Source: Moraxellaceae bacterium (lineage in GTDB: Bacteria > Pseudomonadota > Gammaproteobacteria > Pseudomonadales > Moraxellaceae). Taken from it: 22,958 bases of DNA. Below are positions 15,462 through 22,575 of this stretch, piece after piece (position 1 is the first letter of the stretch; every line of letters begins with the position of its first letter). A program made the position numbers and the translations under genes. The stretch covers positions 1 to 22,958 of the forward strand of contig JAUXNL010000058.1 of assembly GCA_030684415.1 (NCBI GenBank), written 5' to 3'. The notes beneath the pieces are model-generated. The model saw only the letters and a program-made list of their open reading frames with translations. It searched no databases and was not told the DNA's origin.

Positions 15462-15491
15462 TAAAAGTGGGGGGGCGTCATACATTGGCGT

Positions 15492-16364
15492 ATGGATGAC
15501 ATTGACTGGAATCACCTCAAAGCCTTTCTGGAAACGGCACAGACCGGCTCGCTTTCCGCTGCCGCGCGCAAGCTCGGGCTGACCCAGCCCACGCTGAGCC
15601 GTCAGGTAGCCGCCATCGAGCAGCGCTTGGGCGTGACGTTGTTCGAGCGCGTGGGCAAGGCCATGGCGCTGACCGCCACGGGCATGGATCTGCTGGAACA
15701 CGCCCGCACCATGGATGCCGCCGCCAAGGCGCTGGGCCTGGCGGCCAGCGGGCACTCGCAGGCGCCAGGCGGCGTGGTCTCGGTGTCGGCTAGCGATGCC
15801 GTGGCCGCCTGCTTGCTGCCGCCCATTGTGCGGCGCCTGCGTGAGCAGGAGCCCGGCATTGTCATCGAGGTGATTGCGTCGAATGCGCTGAGTGACCTGT
15901 TGCGACGCGAGGCCGACATCGCCATCCGCCATGTTCCACCGGAGCAGCCCGAGCTGATCGGCCGCAAGTTGCGCGATGCCCAGGCCTGCTTCTATGCCTC
16001 CCGGGACTGGGTGGCCCGTCATGGGCATCCGCGCACGGCAGAGGACGCCGTGCATGGCGCCTTCGTCGGTGCAGACCGGGACGGCACCTATCTTTCTTAT
16101 CTGAAGCAGCATGGGCTGGCGGTGAGCGAGGCGAATTTCAGCTGCTATGCCGAGCATTCGGTGGCGCACTGGGCGCTGGTGCAGCAAGGGTTAGGCATTG
16201 GCGCGATGATGGACGAGATCGCCCGCGACACGCCGGGCATCGTGCGTGTGCTGGACGAGGTGCCGCCGGTGCGCTTTCCCGTCTGGCTGGTCAGCCACCG
16301 CGAGCTGCGCACCGCGCGGCGCAGACGGGTGGTGTTCGAGGCGCTGGCTGCCGCACTGGCCTAG
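15492..16364 (+). CDS. LysR-family transcriptional regulator
   Basis: 290 residues. N-terminal winged helix-turn-helix: WNHLKAFLETAQTGSLSAAA, then KLGLTQPTLSRQVAAIEQRL and LGVTLFERVGK. The C-terminal effector domain is of the periplasmic-binding type (VSVSASDAVAACLLPPIV, EADIAIRH, VLQQGLGIGAMM-like VQQGLGIGAMMDEIA). The subgroup with ADIAIRH and a terminal AxRxR segment often regulates oxidoreductase or metabolite genes. It is divergent from the methyltransferase, the usual arrangement for a LysR protein and its target, and probably represses itself. No convincing Shine-Dalgarno precedes the ATG; the gap to the next promoter (16365-16589) shows no gene. Confidence 0.93.
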   Translation: MDDIDWNHLKAFLETAQTGSLSAAARKLGLTQPTLSRQVAAIEQRLGVTLFERVGKAMALTATGMDLLEHARTMDAAAKALGLAASGHSQAPGGVVSVSASDAVAACLLPPIVRRLREQEPGIVIEVIASNALSDLLRREADIAIRHVPPEQPELIGRKLRDAQACFYASRDWVARHGHPRTAEDAVHGAFVGADRDGTYLSYLKQHGLAVSEANFSCYAEHSVAHWALVQQGLGIGAMMDEIARDTPGIVRVLDEVPPVRFPVWLVSHRELRTARRRRVVFEALAAALA

Positions 16365-16589
16365 CAGGGTGTGGAATCTGCGGGCTTGATGGCCGCAGAC
16401 GCTGTTCGTGAGCAAGGCATGGCTCACTGCGGGAGGGCTCGACCAAGTTCGAGCGTGTCTGTCGGCGTTCCTGCTGCTACTAGGGCGTGCTACTGGATCG
16501 TGCTACCGGGCGGTGCTGCAGGAGAGCACTGCTGGAAAGTGCTTCGGGTGACCGAGTGTAGTACGGCGGTCATTGCCCTGTTCGTGCGT

Positions 16590-16618
16590 GGTCTTTGGGG
16601 GGGCGAGGCCGCTACAAT
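16590..16618 (+). promoter_or_regulatory. Likely promoter of prmB (-10 TACAAT)
   Basis: TACAAT at 16613-16618 is a strong -10 hexamer (5 of 6). The -35 region 17 bp upstream, GTCTTT, is weak. Transcription would start near 16625, about 25 nt before the GTG at 16651, which argues against any longer prmB reading frame starting upstream. A run of seven G lies in the spacer. Confidence 0.5.
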
Positions 16619-16650
16619 GCGCGCTTTCCGAAGACGCCCCGAGCCTTGAC

Positions 16651-17628
16651 GTGACCGATAGCGCCCTGCCCGATACCCCCGACTCTCCGCTGACCCCCGA
16701 GCTGCTGGCCGAGGCGGCGGCGGAGCTCGTCTCCATCCGCGATTTCATCCGTTTTACCGTCACCTGCTTGCGCGAACACGACGTGCATCTGGGGCATGGC
16801 ACGTCCGATCCCTTTGCCGAGGCCAGCGCGCTGGTCATGCAGACACTGGCGCTGGAGTGGTCGGCCGACCCGGAAATTCTCGATGCGAAGCTGTTGCCAT
16901 CGGAGCGCCGCCGCATGCTCGAGGTGCTGCGCCGGCGCGTCAACGAGCGCGTGCCGCTCGGTTATCTGCTCAATCTGGCCTACTTCGGCGGCCTGCCGTT
17001 TTATGTGGACGAGCGCGTGCTGATTCCGCGCTCGCCGATTGCCGAGCTGATTGATGAGCGCTTCCTGCCTTGGCTGGTGAACGAGCCGCAGCGTGTGCTC
17101 GACCTCTGTACGGGCTCCGGCTGTATTGCCATCGCCATCGCCAAGACTTTTCCGGAGGCGTATGTGGACGGCACGGACTTGTCGCTGGAGGCGCTGTCAG
17201 TGGCCGCGCTCAATGTCGAGCACCATGAGCTGGACGACCGCGTGAACCTGATCGAATCCGATGTGTTCAGCAAGCTGCCGGGCCAGCGGTACGACCTTAT
17301 CGTGAGTAATCCACCGTATGTGGATGCCGAAGACATGGCCGATTTGCCGCCGGAGTTTTTGCGCGAGCCGGAGCTGGGGCTGGCCTCTGGCCGTGACGGC
17401 CTCGACATTACGCGCCGCATTCTGGCCGACGCCGCCGACCATCTTAACGATGACGGTGTGCTGGTGGTCGAGGTGGGCAATTCGCAATGGGCATTGGAGC
17501 AAAGTTTTCCCGAGGTGCCGTTTGCTTGGTGTGAGTTCGAGAACGGCGGGCAGGGTGTGTTCGTCCTGACGGCCGCACAGTGCCGCGAATTCCAGCCACT
17601 GTTCGCGGCGGCGCTTGCCGACGCCTGA
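16651..17628 (+). CDS. prmB: Ribosomal protein uL3 N5-glutamine methyltransferase
   Basis: Methylates a glutamine of ribosomal protein L3, using SAM. 325 residues (E. coli PrmB: 310). The N-terminal helical part contains LVSIRDFIRFTVTCL, the PrmB/HemK-type FYVDERVLIPRSPIAELID comes next, then motif I VLDLCTGSGCIAIAIA at 149-164 and the glutamine-binding NPPY at 220-223 in VSNPPYVDAEDM. YVDAEDM distinguishes PrmB from PrmC. The start is the GTG at 16651, since an upstream frame to 16573 would begin with TTG before the likely promoter. Followed by aroC after a 207-bp gap, as in E. coli where prmB and aroC are adjacent. Confidence 0.94.
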   Translation: MTDSALPDTPDSPLTPELLAEAAAELVSIRDFIRFTVTCLREHDVHLGHGTSDPFAEASALVMQTLALEWSADPEILDAKLLPSERRRMLEVLRRRVNERVPLGYLLNLAYFGGLPFYVDERVLIPRSPIAELIDERFLPWLVNEPQRVLDLCTGSGCIAIAIAKTFPEAYVDGTDLSLEALSVAALNVEHHELDDRVNLIESDVFSKLPGQRYDLIVSNPPYVDAEDMADLPPEFLREPELGLASGRDGLDITRRILADAADHLNDDGVLVVEVGNSQWALEQSFPEVPFAWCEFENGGQGVFVLTAAQCREFQPLFAAALADA

Positions 17629-17835
17629 GGACAGAGCGGATGCACTTTTGCCCGCAGAGGCAGGGGCAGAGACTGCCGCTGAGAAAGAGTTTGCCGGTGC
17701 CGGTTTCAGTGCTGAAGCGATCAAAGGGTGAAGACAGCATCGCCGCTGAGTTTTGCGCAGCACAAGGGCAAGTTGTTTTACAAAAATGATTCATGGTGGC
17801 ATCTGCCGCCGAACTGACTAGAAACGAGAGATGAC

Positions 17836-18933
17836 ATGGCCGGCAACACCATTGGCGAGCTTTTCCGCGTGACCACCTTTGGCGAATCGCATGGGCTGGC
17901 GCTCGGCGCCATTGTCGATGGCGTGCCGCCCGGGCTCGCGCTTTGCGAGGCCGACCTGCAAGCGGACCTCGATCGGCGCAAGCCCGGTACCTCCCAGTAC
18001 AGCACCCAGCGCCGCGAAGATGATGTGGTGAAAATCCTCTCCGGCGTGTTCGAGGGCCGTACCACCGGCGCGCCCATCGGCCTGCTGATCGAGAACACCG
18101 ATCAGAAGTCCAAGGATTACGCCAATATTGCCGCGACCTTCCGTCCCGGCCACGCCGACTACACCTATACGCAGAAATTCGGTTTCCGTGATTATCGTGG
18201 CGGCGGCCGTTCCTCCGCGCGCGAGACCGCCATGCGTGTGGCGGCCGGCGCCATTGCCAAGAAATACCTGAAGGAAAAGTTCGGCATCGACGTGCGTGGC
18301 CATGTCACGCAAATCGGCACAGTGAAAGCGCAGGCGCTGGACTGGGCCATCGTCAACCAGAACCCGTTTTTTTGCGGCGATGCGGCGGTCATTCCGCAAA
18401 TGGAAGACCTGATCACGCAACTGCGCCGCGATGGGTCCAGTTGTGGGGCACGTCTGTCGGTGTACGCGAGCCATGTGCCCGTCGGCTGGGGCGAGCCCGT
18501 GTTCGACCGGTTGGATGCCGACATCGCCCACGCCATGATGAGCATCAACGCGGTGAAGGCGGTGGAAATCGGCGACGGATTTGCGGTTGTCGAGCAACGT
18601 GGCGAGCAGCACCGCGACGAGATGTACCCGGACGGCTTTGCCAGCAACCATGCCGGCGGTGTGCTCGGCGGCATTTCATCCGGCCAGGAGATTCGCGTCA
18701 GCATTGCACTGAAGCCGACCTCGAGCATGACCTTGCCCGGCCACTCCATCGACATTCATGGCAACCCGATCGAGGTGGTCACCAAAGGCCGCCACGACCC
18801 CTGCGTGGGCGTGCGCGCGACGCCGATTGCCGAAGCCATGCTCGCCATCGTGCTGATGGATCATTTCCTGCGTCACCGTGCACAGAATGCCGATGTGGTG
18901 CCACCACTGGCGCCGATTCCCGGCCAGCGCTGA
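17836..18933 (+). CDS. aroC: Chorismate synthase
   Basis: Last step of the shikimate pathway: EPSP to chorismate with reduced FMN; cytosolic homotetramer. 365 residues, normal length (E. coli 361). Conserved blocks: FGESHGLALGAIVDGVPPG (15-33), RRKPGTSQYSTQRRE, RPGHADYTYTQKFG (103-116), FRDYRGGGRSSARETAMR (117-134), and the C-terminal KGRHDPCVGVRATPIAEAM and MDHFLRHRAQNADVVPP. The last is what I remember from Acinetobacter AroC. GAGAG 6 nt upstream of the ATG serves as Shine-Dalgarno. The 207-bp gap before it shows no other gene. Followed after 6 bp by a small membrane-protein gene, so aroC probably leads an operon with it and the MFS gene. Confidence 0.98.
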   Translation: MAGNTIGELFRVTTFGESHGLALGAIVDGVPPGLALCEADLQADLDRRKPGTSQYSTQRREDDVVKILSGVFEGRTTGAPIGLLIENTDQKSKDYANIAATFRPGHADYTYTQKFGFRDYRGGGRSSARETAMRVAAGAIAKKYLKEKFGIDVRGHVTQIGTVKAQALDWAIVNQNPFFCGDAAVIPQMEDLITQLRRDGSSCGARLSVYASHVPVGWGEPVFDRLDADIAHAMMSINAVKAVEIGDGFAVVEQRGEQHRDEMYPDGFASNHAGGVLGGISSGQEIRVSIALKPTSSMTLPGHSIDIHGNPIEVVTKGRHDPCVGVRATPIAEAMLAIVLMDHFLRHRAQNADVVPPLAPIPGQR

Positions 18934-18939
18934 GCGGTC

Positions 18940-19431
18940 ATGCCATTCACGCCGCTGCATATGGGGCCCGGCTTGCTGATGAAGGCTCTGCTGCAGGGCA
19001 GTTTTAGCGTGATGGTGTTTGGCTGGGCACAAATCCTGATCGATATCGAGCCTCTGGTCGCCATCCTCCGTCATGACGCTGTATTGCACGGATGGAGCCA
19101 TACCTGGATTGGCGCTACGGTGATTGCGCTGGTCGCGGCACTGACAGGCAAGCCGGCTGCCGTGTTGGGCTTGCGCTTATTTAATCTGTCGTCGCATTTG
19201 CCGTTGTCGTGGCCGGTTGCCTTCGTGAGCGCTTTTATCGGCACCTGGAGTCATGTTTTGCTCGACAGTGTAATGCATGCCGACATGTTGCCCTGGCGCC
19301 CGCTGACCGACGCGAATCCCGCGCTGGGCCTCATCAGTACCGGCATGCTGCACCTGTTTTGCCTTGTGAGTGGCGTGCTGGGCATGCTCCTTTATCCGCT
19401 GGTGCAGCGGTTAACGATGCGCAGGAATTGA
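18940..19431 (+). CDS. Small YdjM/DUF457-like membrane protein (putative metal-dependent hydrolase)
   Basis: 163 residues, about four membrane segments. It begins MPFTPLHMGPGLLMKAL, with further blocks FGWAQILIDIEPL, HGWSHTWIGA and GTWSHVLLDSVMHADMLPW. Conserved His/Asp residues (His7, Asp35, His50, His54, His105, Asp109, His113, Asp115) resemble the membrane-bound metal-dependent hydrolase family that includes YdjM; catalysis has not been shown for such small members, and the role is unknown. It starts 6 bp after aroC with no independent Shine-Dalgarno, so translation is probably coupled, and it ends 17 bp before the MFS gene. Confidence 0.75.
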   Translation: MPFTPLHMGPGLLMKALLQGSFSVMVFGWAQILIDIEPLVAILRHDAVLHGWSHTWIGATVIALVAALTGKPAAVLGLRLFNLSSHLPLSWPVAFVSAFIGTWSHVLLDSVMHADMLPWRPLTDANPALGLISTGMLHLFCLVSGVLGMLLYPLVQRLTMRRN

Positions 19432-19448
19432 ATCGTGGGGATTGAGTA

Positions 19449-20606
19449 GTGAGCTCACCCGCACGTCTGCCGTTCACGCCGTTGGCGTCTTTCTATTTTT
19501 TCTATTTCGCTGTGCTTGGTGGGTTCATGCCCTACTGGGGGCTGTACCTCCAGCATCTCGAGTTTTCAGCAGAAGCGATTGGCCAGCTCATGGCCATTCT
19601 TATGGCCACACGCATCATTGCCCCCAACTTCTGGGGCTATGTGGCCGATCGCACCGGTCGGCGCTTGCAGATGGTGCGCATGGGCGCCTTCCTGCTCATG
19701 TTTTTCTGGTTGGGTGTTTTTTTCACCGAAAACTTCTGGCCATTGGCGTTCGTATTGCTCGGCTACAGTTTCTTCCAGAACGCCATTCTCGCTCAGTTCG
19801 AGGCGGTGACCATTGCCCACCTGGGGACGCAGCGTGAACAGTACAGTCGCATTCGCCTCTGGGGCTCGGTCGGCTTCATCGTCACCGGTGCGTCACTCGG
19901 CATGTTGTTCGATCATGTCTCGGTGGGCTGGTTGCCGCTTTGTCTGCTGGCTTGCGCCGCCGCCAGCTGGGGCGCCAGCCTCGCCGTGCCGGATATCGCC
20001 ACGCCGACGCATGCCAACCGCCAGGAAAACTTCTTTGTCATTTTGCGCCGGCCTGCCGTGATGGCGTTCCTGCTGGCGCATTTCCTGCTCCAGCTCTCGC
20101 ATGCACCGTATTACAGTTTTTACAGCATTTATCTGGAGGCGCATGGCTATTCACGCAGCGCCATGGGCTGGTTGTGGGCGCTGGCGGTATTTGCCGAGGT
20201 ACTGGCGTTTACGCAGATGCACAAGTGGCTGCCGCATTTCGGCGAACGCCGGGTGATGGTGGCCAGCTTGCTGCTCTCGGCGTTGCGTTGGGCGGTCATC
20301 GGTGTCGGGGTGGAGTCGCCGGTGGTGGTGTGGTCGGCGCAATTACTGCACGCGGCCAGCTTTGCCACCTTTCATGCGGCCGCCATCAGTTTCATTTATC
20401 GCCAGTTCGGCGATGGCCATCAGGGGCAGGGGCAGGCGCTGTACAGCATGCTATGGGGGCTTGGGGTGGCGCTTGGCTCCTGGTGGACAGGTATGGTGTG
20501 GGATCTGCACCCGCTCTGGTCATGGTTGGCGGCATCCGCCATTTGTCTTGTCGCTGTGCTCATGCTGCGCCGGCCCTTTCCGTCTGCTGCATCCTCCACG
20601 TCGTAA
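19449..20606 (+). CDS. MFS transporter, HcaT / 3-phenylpropionate-permease-like
   Basis: 385 residues, about 12 membrane helices. The N-terminus FTPLASFYFFYFAVLGGFMPYWGLYLQ and the block RIIAPNFWGYVADRTGRR (motif A variant), SVGFIVTGASLG and YSFYSIYLEAHGYS are typical of the MFS_1-like / nucleoside-H+-symporter-like group with HcaT. The substrate is unknown; a role with aromatic or metabolite export next to aroC is only a guess. The start is the GTG at 19449, with GGGGA 7 nt upstream; a TTG at 19442 opens a different frame and is spurious. Third gene of aroC-YdjM-like-MFS. Repeat copy D begins 13 bp after its stop codon. Confidence 0.9.
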   Translation: MSSPARLPFTPLASFYFFYFAVLGGFMPYWGLYLQHLEFSAEAIGQLMAILMATRIIAPNFWGYVADRTGRRLQMVRMGAFLLMFFWLGVFFTENFWPLAFVLLGYSFFQNAILAQFEAVTIAHLGTQREQYSRIRLWGSVGFIVTGASLGMLFDHVSVGWLPLCLLACAAASWGASLAVPDIATPTHANRQENFFVILRRPAVMAFLLAHFLLQLSHAPYYSFYSIYLEAHGYSRSAMGWLWALAVFAEVLAFTQMHKWLPHFGERRVMVASLLLSALRWAVIGVGVESPVVVWSAQLLHAASFATFHAAAISFIYRQFGDGHQGQGQALYSMLWGLGVALGSWWTGMVWDLHPLWSWLAASAICLVAVLMLRRPFPSAASSTS

Positions 20607-20619
20607 CATTCTTCCTTAG

Positions 20620-20781
20620 CCGCTTGCTGAAAAACATCCCTCCCGGGCTTTTTCAGCCCGCGATTCCAGCACATGTCCGGAGTCGCTCCACGCTGAATCC
20701 ATCACTCAAACATGATTGATTCGCGACCCGGCCCTCTCTGGCCGGGAAGTCGCTGGCTGAAAAGAATTTTTCAATCAGCGG
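20620..20781 (-). repeat. Structured intergenic repeat, copy D (full length, 162 bp, inverted)
   Basis: Exactly as long as copy B and in the opposite orientation. Reading the plus strand: CCGCTTGCTGAAAAA start, terminator-like stem (20626-20657), palindromic linker with ACATGTCCGGAGTC, stem 3 as GAATCCATCACT / CATGATTGATTC (now imperfect), hairpin 2 as CCCGGCC / GGCCGGG, and hairpin 1 as CGCTGGCTGAAAA / TTTTCAATCAGCG (two mismatches). The flanks make the termini longer here: TTAGCCGC on the left and GCGGCTAGG on the right. It starts 13 bp after the MFS stop. Confidence 0.88.
20626..20657. terminator. Terminator-like stem at the start of repeat copy D
   Basis: GCTGAAAAA (20626-20634) pairs with TTTTTCAGC (20649-20657) with an inner CCCGGG. 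On the plus strand this ends the aroC-YdjM-like-MFS transcript 20-50 bp after the last stop codon. The T5 run here lies inside the distal arm rather than after it, so efficiency is uncertain. Confidence 0.5.
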
Positions 20782-20797
20782 CTAGGAGGTGACAAAA

Positions 20798-20812
20798 ATG
20801 TGCAAGTTGTGA
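20798..20812 (+). CDS. Four-codon frame behind a near-perfect Shine-Dalgarno (possible leader or gene remnant)
   Basis: TAGGAGGTGA (20783-20792) is almost the full complement of the 16S rRNA 3' end. Five nt later, ATG TGC AAG TTG TGA encodes only MCKL. Either it is a leader peptide for the microprotein gene 67 nt downstream, a truncated gene whose body was lost beside repeat D, or a chance match. The Shine-Dalgarno begins directly at the end of repeat D. Confidence 0.25.
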   Translation: MCKL

Positions 20813-20879
20813 CTGGCTTCGCGCCATCATCTTGCGGTTGCGCGGTATTAATGACGCTGTGACCACCGGGAGAAAAATT

Positions 20880-20984
20880 ATGACAATAATCTTGGCATTC
20901 GCTGTCGGCGCGGTCTCTGGAATCCTGACCATGGCCTTTCTGAACGGAACTCGTGAGCAGCGCTGCGAAAATCAGTCGCGCTGA
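20880..20984 (+). CDS. Microprotein, 34 residues, single membrane helix
   Basis: Frame too short for most gene finders. GGGAG lies 7 nt upstream of the ATG. The product starts MTIILAFAVGAVSGILTM, one hydrophobic Gly/Ala-rich helix (about residues 3-22), and ends with a charged, cysteine-containing tail NGTREQRCENQSR. That is the usual form of a small inner-membrane protein with a short cytoplasmic or periplasmic tail. I do not recognise a family. It stands alone between repeat D and two tandem hairpins (21011-21050), in a region with no other gene; no clear promoter seen. Confidence 0.55.
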   Translation: MTIILAFAVGAVSGILTMAFLNGTREQRCENQSR

Positions 20985-21010
20985 GCGTCGGCAGAAAAAT
21001 GCGCTGCACA

Positions 21011-21050
21011 AGCCAGTCTTCTGCTGGCTGAAGGGGAGTGCTTCCTCCCC
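21011..21050. other. Two tandem hairpins downstream of the microprotein gene
   Basis: AGCCAG / CTGGCT (21011-21016 with 21024-21029) is followed 3 nt later by GGGGAG / CTCCCC (21033-21038 with 21045-21050). They begin 26 bp after the microprotein stop codon and could close its transcript or belong to a small RNA. No T-run follows. Confidence 0.4.
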
Positions 21051-21209
21051 GGTTTGTGTTCCGAGGCTTTGAGTAAGCTCATTCGGGTTGAACCCTGTCC
21101 CAGTCGTATTTTTAGCGCAATGCTTTCGATGCCCCAAGCAAGCCCTGTGCGACAAACTCAGGGCGAGCGCGGGGTGCCAGCGTTCCCAGAAAATGCTGTT
21201 TGCCCATGG

Positions 21210-21253
21210 CCGCTGGCTGAAAAAGCCTGGGATGGGTGTTGTTCAGCCAGCGG
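21210..21253. repeat. Minimal repeat E (44 bp, perfect 12-bp terminal inverted repeats)
   Basis: CCGCTGGCTGAA (21210-21221) and TTCAGCCAGCGG (21242-21253) are exact inverse complements. The inside, aaaagcctgggatgggtgttg, matches the terminator-like end of repeat B. It therefore looks like the long repeat reduced to its last stem with rebuilt matching ends. The change from CTTGCTG to CTGGCTG is present on both arms. Confidence 0.75.
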
Positions 21254-21532
21254 ATAAGCGCGGCGCGAAGGGCTTATCAAGAAAAGCTCATCAAGAAAGC
21301 CTGTTAATCCAGCAGCTCACATTCCTCCGCCTGACGCGTTCTTGCAGTGGATCTGAAGCCATTACCTCATCTCGGCATCATCCAAAACCGTTCGGGCCGC
21401 TCCAGCCGATCCTGTTTCGGCTGCGCTGACGGCAACATGCCACCTTGCACCTTGCCCATGCTTGCCTCTGCTGACCCCAGCCGGAGCGGACCCACGCTCT
21501 AGCGCTGCTCTTGCCCACATTCCTTTGCGCCC

Positions 21533-21561
21533 TTGCAATTCCTCCGCTACGTCAATATATT
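21533..21561 (+). promoter_or_regulatory. Sigma-70 promoter of the bigR operon
   Basis: TTGCAA (21533-21538) and TATATT (21556-21561) are separated by exactly 17 bp; the -10 matches 5 of 6 consensus bases and the -35 4 of 6. The -10 overlaps the first operator, so bound repressor would block polymerase. The predicted start near 21568 leaves a leader of ~24 nt. Confidence 0.65.
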
Positions 21562-21588
21562 AGAAATATCTAAATTAGTGGTATCTGA
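21560..21588. promoter_or_regulatory. Two tandem operators for the BigR-like repressor
   Basis: Operator 1 is TTAGA-AATA-TCTAA (21560-21573), an AT-rich palindrome overlapping the -10. Operator 2, TTAGTGGTATCTGA (21575-21588), matches it at 10 of 14 positions, starts 15 bp later and ends 3 bp before the start codon. BigR-type repressors are known to bind AT-rich palindromes in their own promoters; assignment of these sites is inference. Confidence 0.6.
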
Positions 21589-21591
21589 ATA

Positions 21592-21939
21592 ATGGCGGCA
21601 TCAGCGGTGTTTCCAGAAAGTGATCTTTCGGTCATGGAGGCCCATGCAGAGGAGGCGGCGCGCCTGCTGCGTTCCTTGGGCAATGCCAATCGGCTCATGG
21701 TGCTGTGTCTGCTGACCGGGGGCGAGTTGTCGGTGGGGGCCATCAATGAGGCGCTGCCGTTGTCGCAGTCGGCGCTTTCCCAGCATCTGGCGGTGCTGCG
21801 CGAGGAGGGGCTGGTGAGCACACGGCGTGAAGGGCAGACGATTTATTACAGCGTGCCGCCAGGGCCGGCGCTTGAGGTGCTGGCGGTGTTGCACGGTATT
21901 TACTGCGGTCCGCAGACCTCTCCAGGAGGCAAAAAATGA
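21592..21939 (+). CDS. bigR: ArsR-family persulfide-responsive repressor, BigR/SqrR-like
   Basis: 115 residues, winged helix-turn-helix. Recognition region LPLSQSALSQHLAVLREEGLV and wing RREGQTIYYSV. Known family members BigR (Xylella) and SqrR (Rhodobacter) sense sulfide/persulfide through two cysteines 66 residues apart (42/108 and 41/107). Here Cys39 in RLMVLCLL and Cys105 in GIYCGPQ are exactly 66 apart and occupy the matching positions. These are the only cysteines. The start ATG has no Shine-Dalgarno; a later in-frame ATG at residue 15 does not either. It overlaps the next gene by ATGA and has its own promoter with operators, so it probably represses this operon until persulfides form. 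Confidence 0.85.
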   Translation: MAASAVFPESDLSVMEAHAEEAARLLRSLGNANRLMVLCLLTGGELSVGAINEALPLSQSALSQHLAVLREEGLVSTRREGQTIYYSVPPGPALEVLAVLHGIYCGPQTSPGGKK

Positions 21940-22394
21940 GTGATTTTCTGCTGGATATTCCCAATGTCTGCACGCCTGGCAGTGGCTTGTGCACGGGTGG
22001 GCGTCCGCGTCCTGAGCATCTGGCCAGCGCGGCCCGGCAGGGTGTGAAGATGGTGGTGAATCTCTGTCCGCCGGCGGAGGCCGCCGATTACGACGAAGCT
22101 GCTGTCGTGGCCGGGCTTGGCATGCGCTACGTGAACATTCCGGTGGCCGGCCCCGCAGACCTGACGTTGCCCAATGTGAAAGCACTGGCACATGCATTAG
22201 AGGCGGGGCAGCAAGGCGCGGGTGACCGCCCTGCCGTGCTGCTGCACTGCGCCAGCGGGAATCGTGCGGGTGCCATGCTCGCCCTCAAGGCAGCTTGGGT
22301 GGATGGCAAGCCGGCGGCCGAGGCACTGGCTATCGGCCGTGCCGCTGGCCTTACGGCATTGGATGGAGTTGTCAGTCACCTGCTGGCGGGCTGA
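21936..22394 (+). CDS. DUF442 / Blh-type phosphatase-fold sulfurtransferase domain protein
   Basis: 152 residues. The dual-specificity-phosphatase loop HCASGNRAGAM places catalytic Cys105 after VLLHC; IPVAGPADLT corresponds to the family's IPV...P segment. This is the TIGR01244/DUF442 domain that in Xylella Blh is fused to a persulfide dioxygenase; there the phosphatase-fold part acts as a sulfurtransferase. Here it is alone, with no metallo-beta-lactamase partner. AGGAGG lies 6 nt upstream, and its ATG overlaps the bigR stop. Expected role: handling of low-molecular-weight persulfides when sulfide is present. It could instead be a true phosphatase, though the bigR neighbour makes that less likely. 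Confidence 0.82.
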   Translation: MSDFLLDIPNVCTPGSGLCTGGRPRPEHLASAARQGVKMVVNLCPPAEAADYDEAAVVAGLGMRYVNIPVAGPADLTLPNVKALAHALEAGQQGAGDRPAVLLHCASGNRAGAMLALKAAWVDGKPAAEALAIGRAAGLTALDGVVSHLLAG

Positions 22395-22523
22395 AGGGCT
22401 GCCAGCACAGGCAAGCTTTACCCAGCGGCTTTTCGACTTCAGCTTCGCGGTATGAGCTTTAGGGTCTGAGCTTCAAGGGGCTGTTCGGCAAGTGATCAAA
22501 GTGAAAGCACTACAACTGAACGG

Positions 22524-22563
22524 TTAACAGCTTGTCGAAAAATGCTTTTCAGCAAGCTGTTAA
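22524..22563. repeat. Palindromic hairpin F in front of the DUF2892 ribosome-binding site
   Basis: TTAACAGCTTG...CAAGCTGTTAA, 40 bp, with an inside tcgaaaaatgcttttcag that is the same core as hairpin 1 of the long repeats (two mismatches in the pairing). It ends one base before the Shine-Dalgarno AGGAGA of the DUF2892 gene, so a stem would stand immediately 5' of the ribosome-binding site. The remaining 22395-22523 gap shows nothing else. Confidence 0.75.
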
Positions 22564-22575
22564 CAGGAGAGCGGA

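Larger units (their letters stand above)
20985..21532. other. Non-coding stretch upstream of bigR
   Basis: About 550 bp with no credible gene on either strand. It contains two adjacent hairpins (21011-21050) and the short repeat E (21210-21253). Longer open frames here run through the repeat and have no Shine-Dalgarno or recognisable protein motif. No tRNA or other structured RNA was recognised. Confidence 0.6.

Noticed and set aside
16371..16649. 92-residue frame between LysR and prmB
   Set aside because: No Shine-Dalgarno, no domain, and it covers the prmB promoter.
16573..16650. N-terminal extension of prmB from a TTG
   Set aside because: It would start upstream of the likely -10 TACAAT; the GTG at 16651 is the more plausible start.
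20775..21155. 126-residue frame on the minus strand
   Set aside because: Low-complexity mixture antisense to the microprotein and the end of repeat D; no ribosome-binding site or domain.
21088..21429. 113-residue frame on the plus strand
   Set aside because: It reads through repeat E (GRWLKKPGMG is repeat translation), with no Shine-Dalgarno and no recognisable protein motif.
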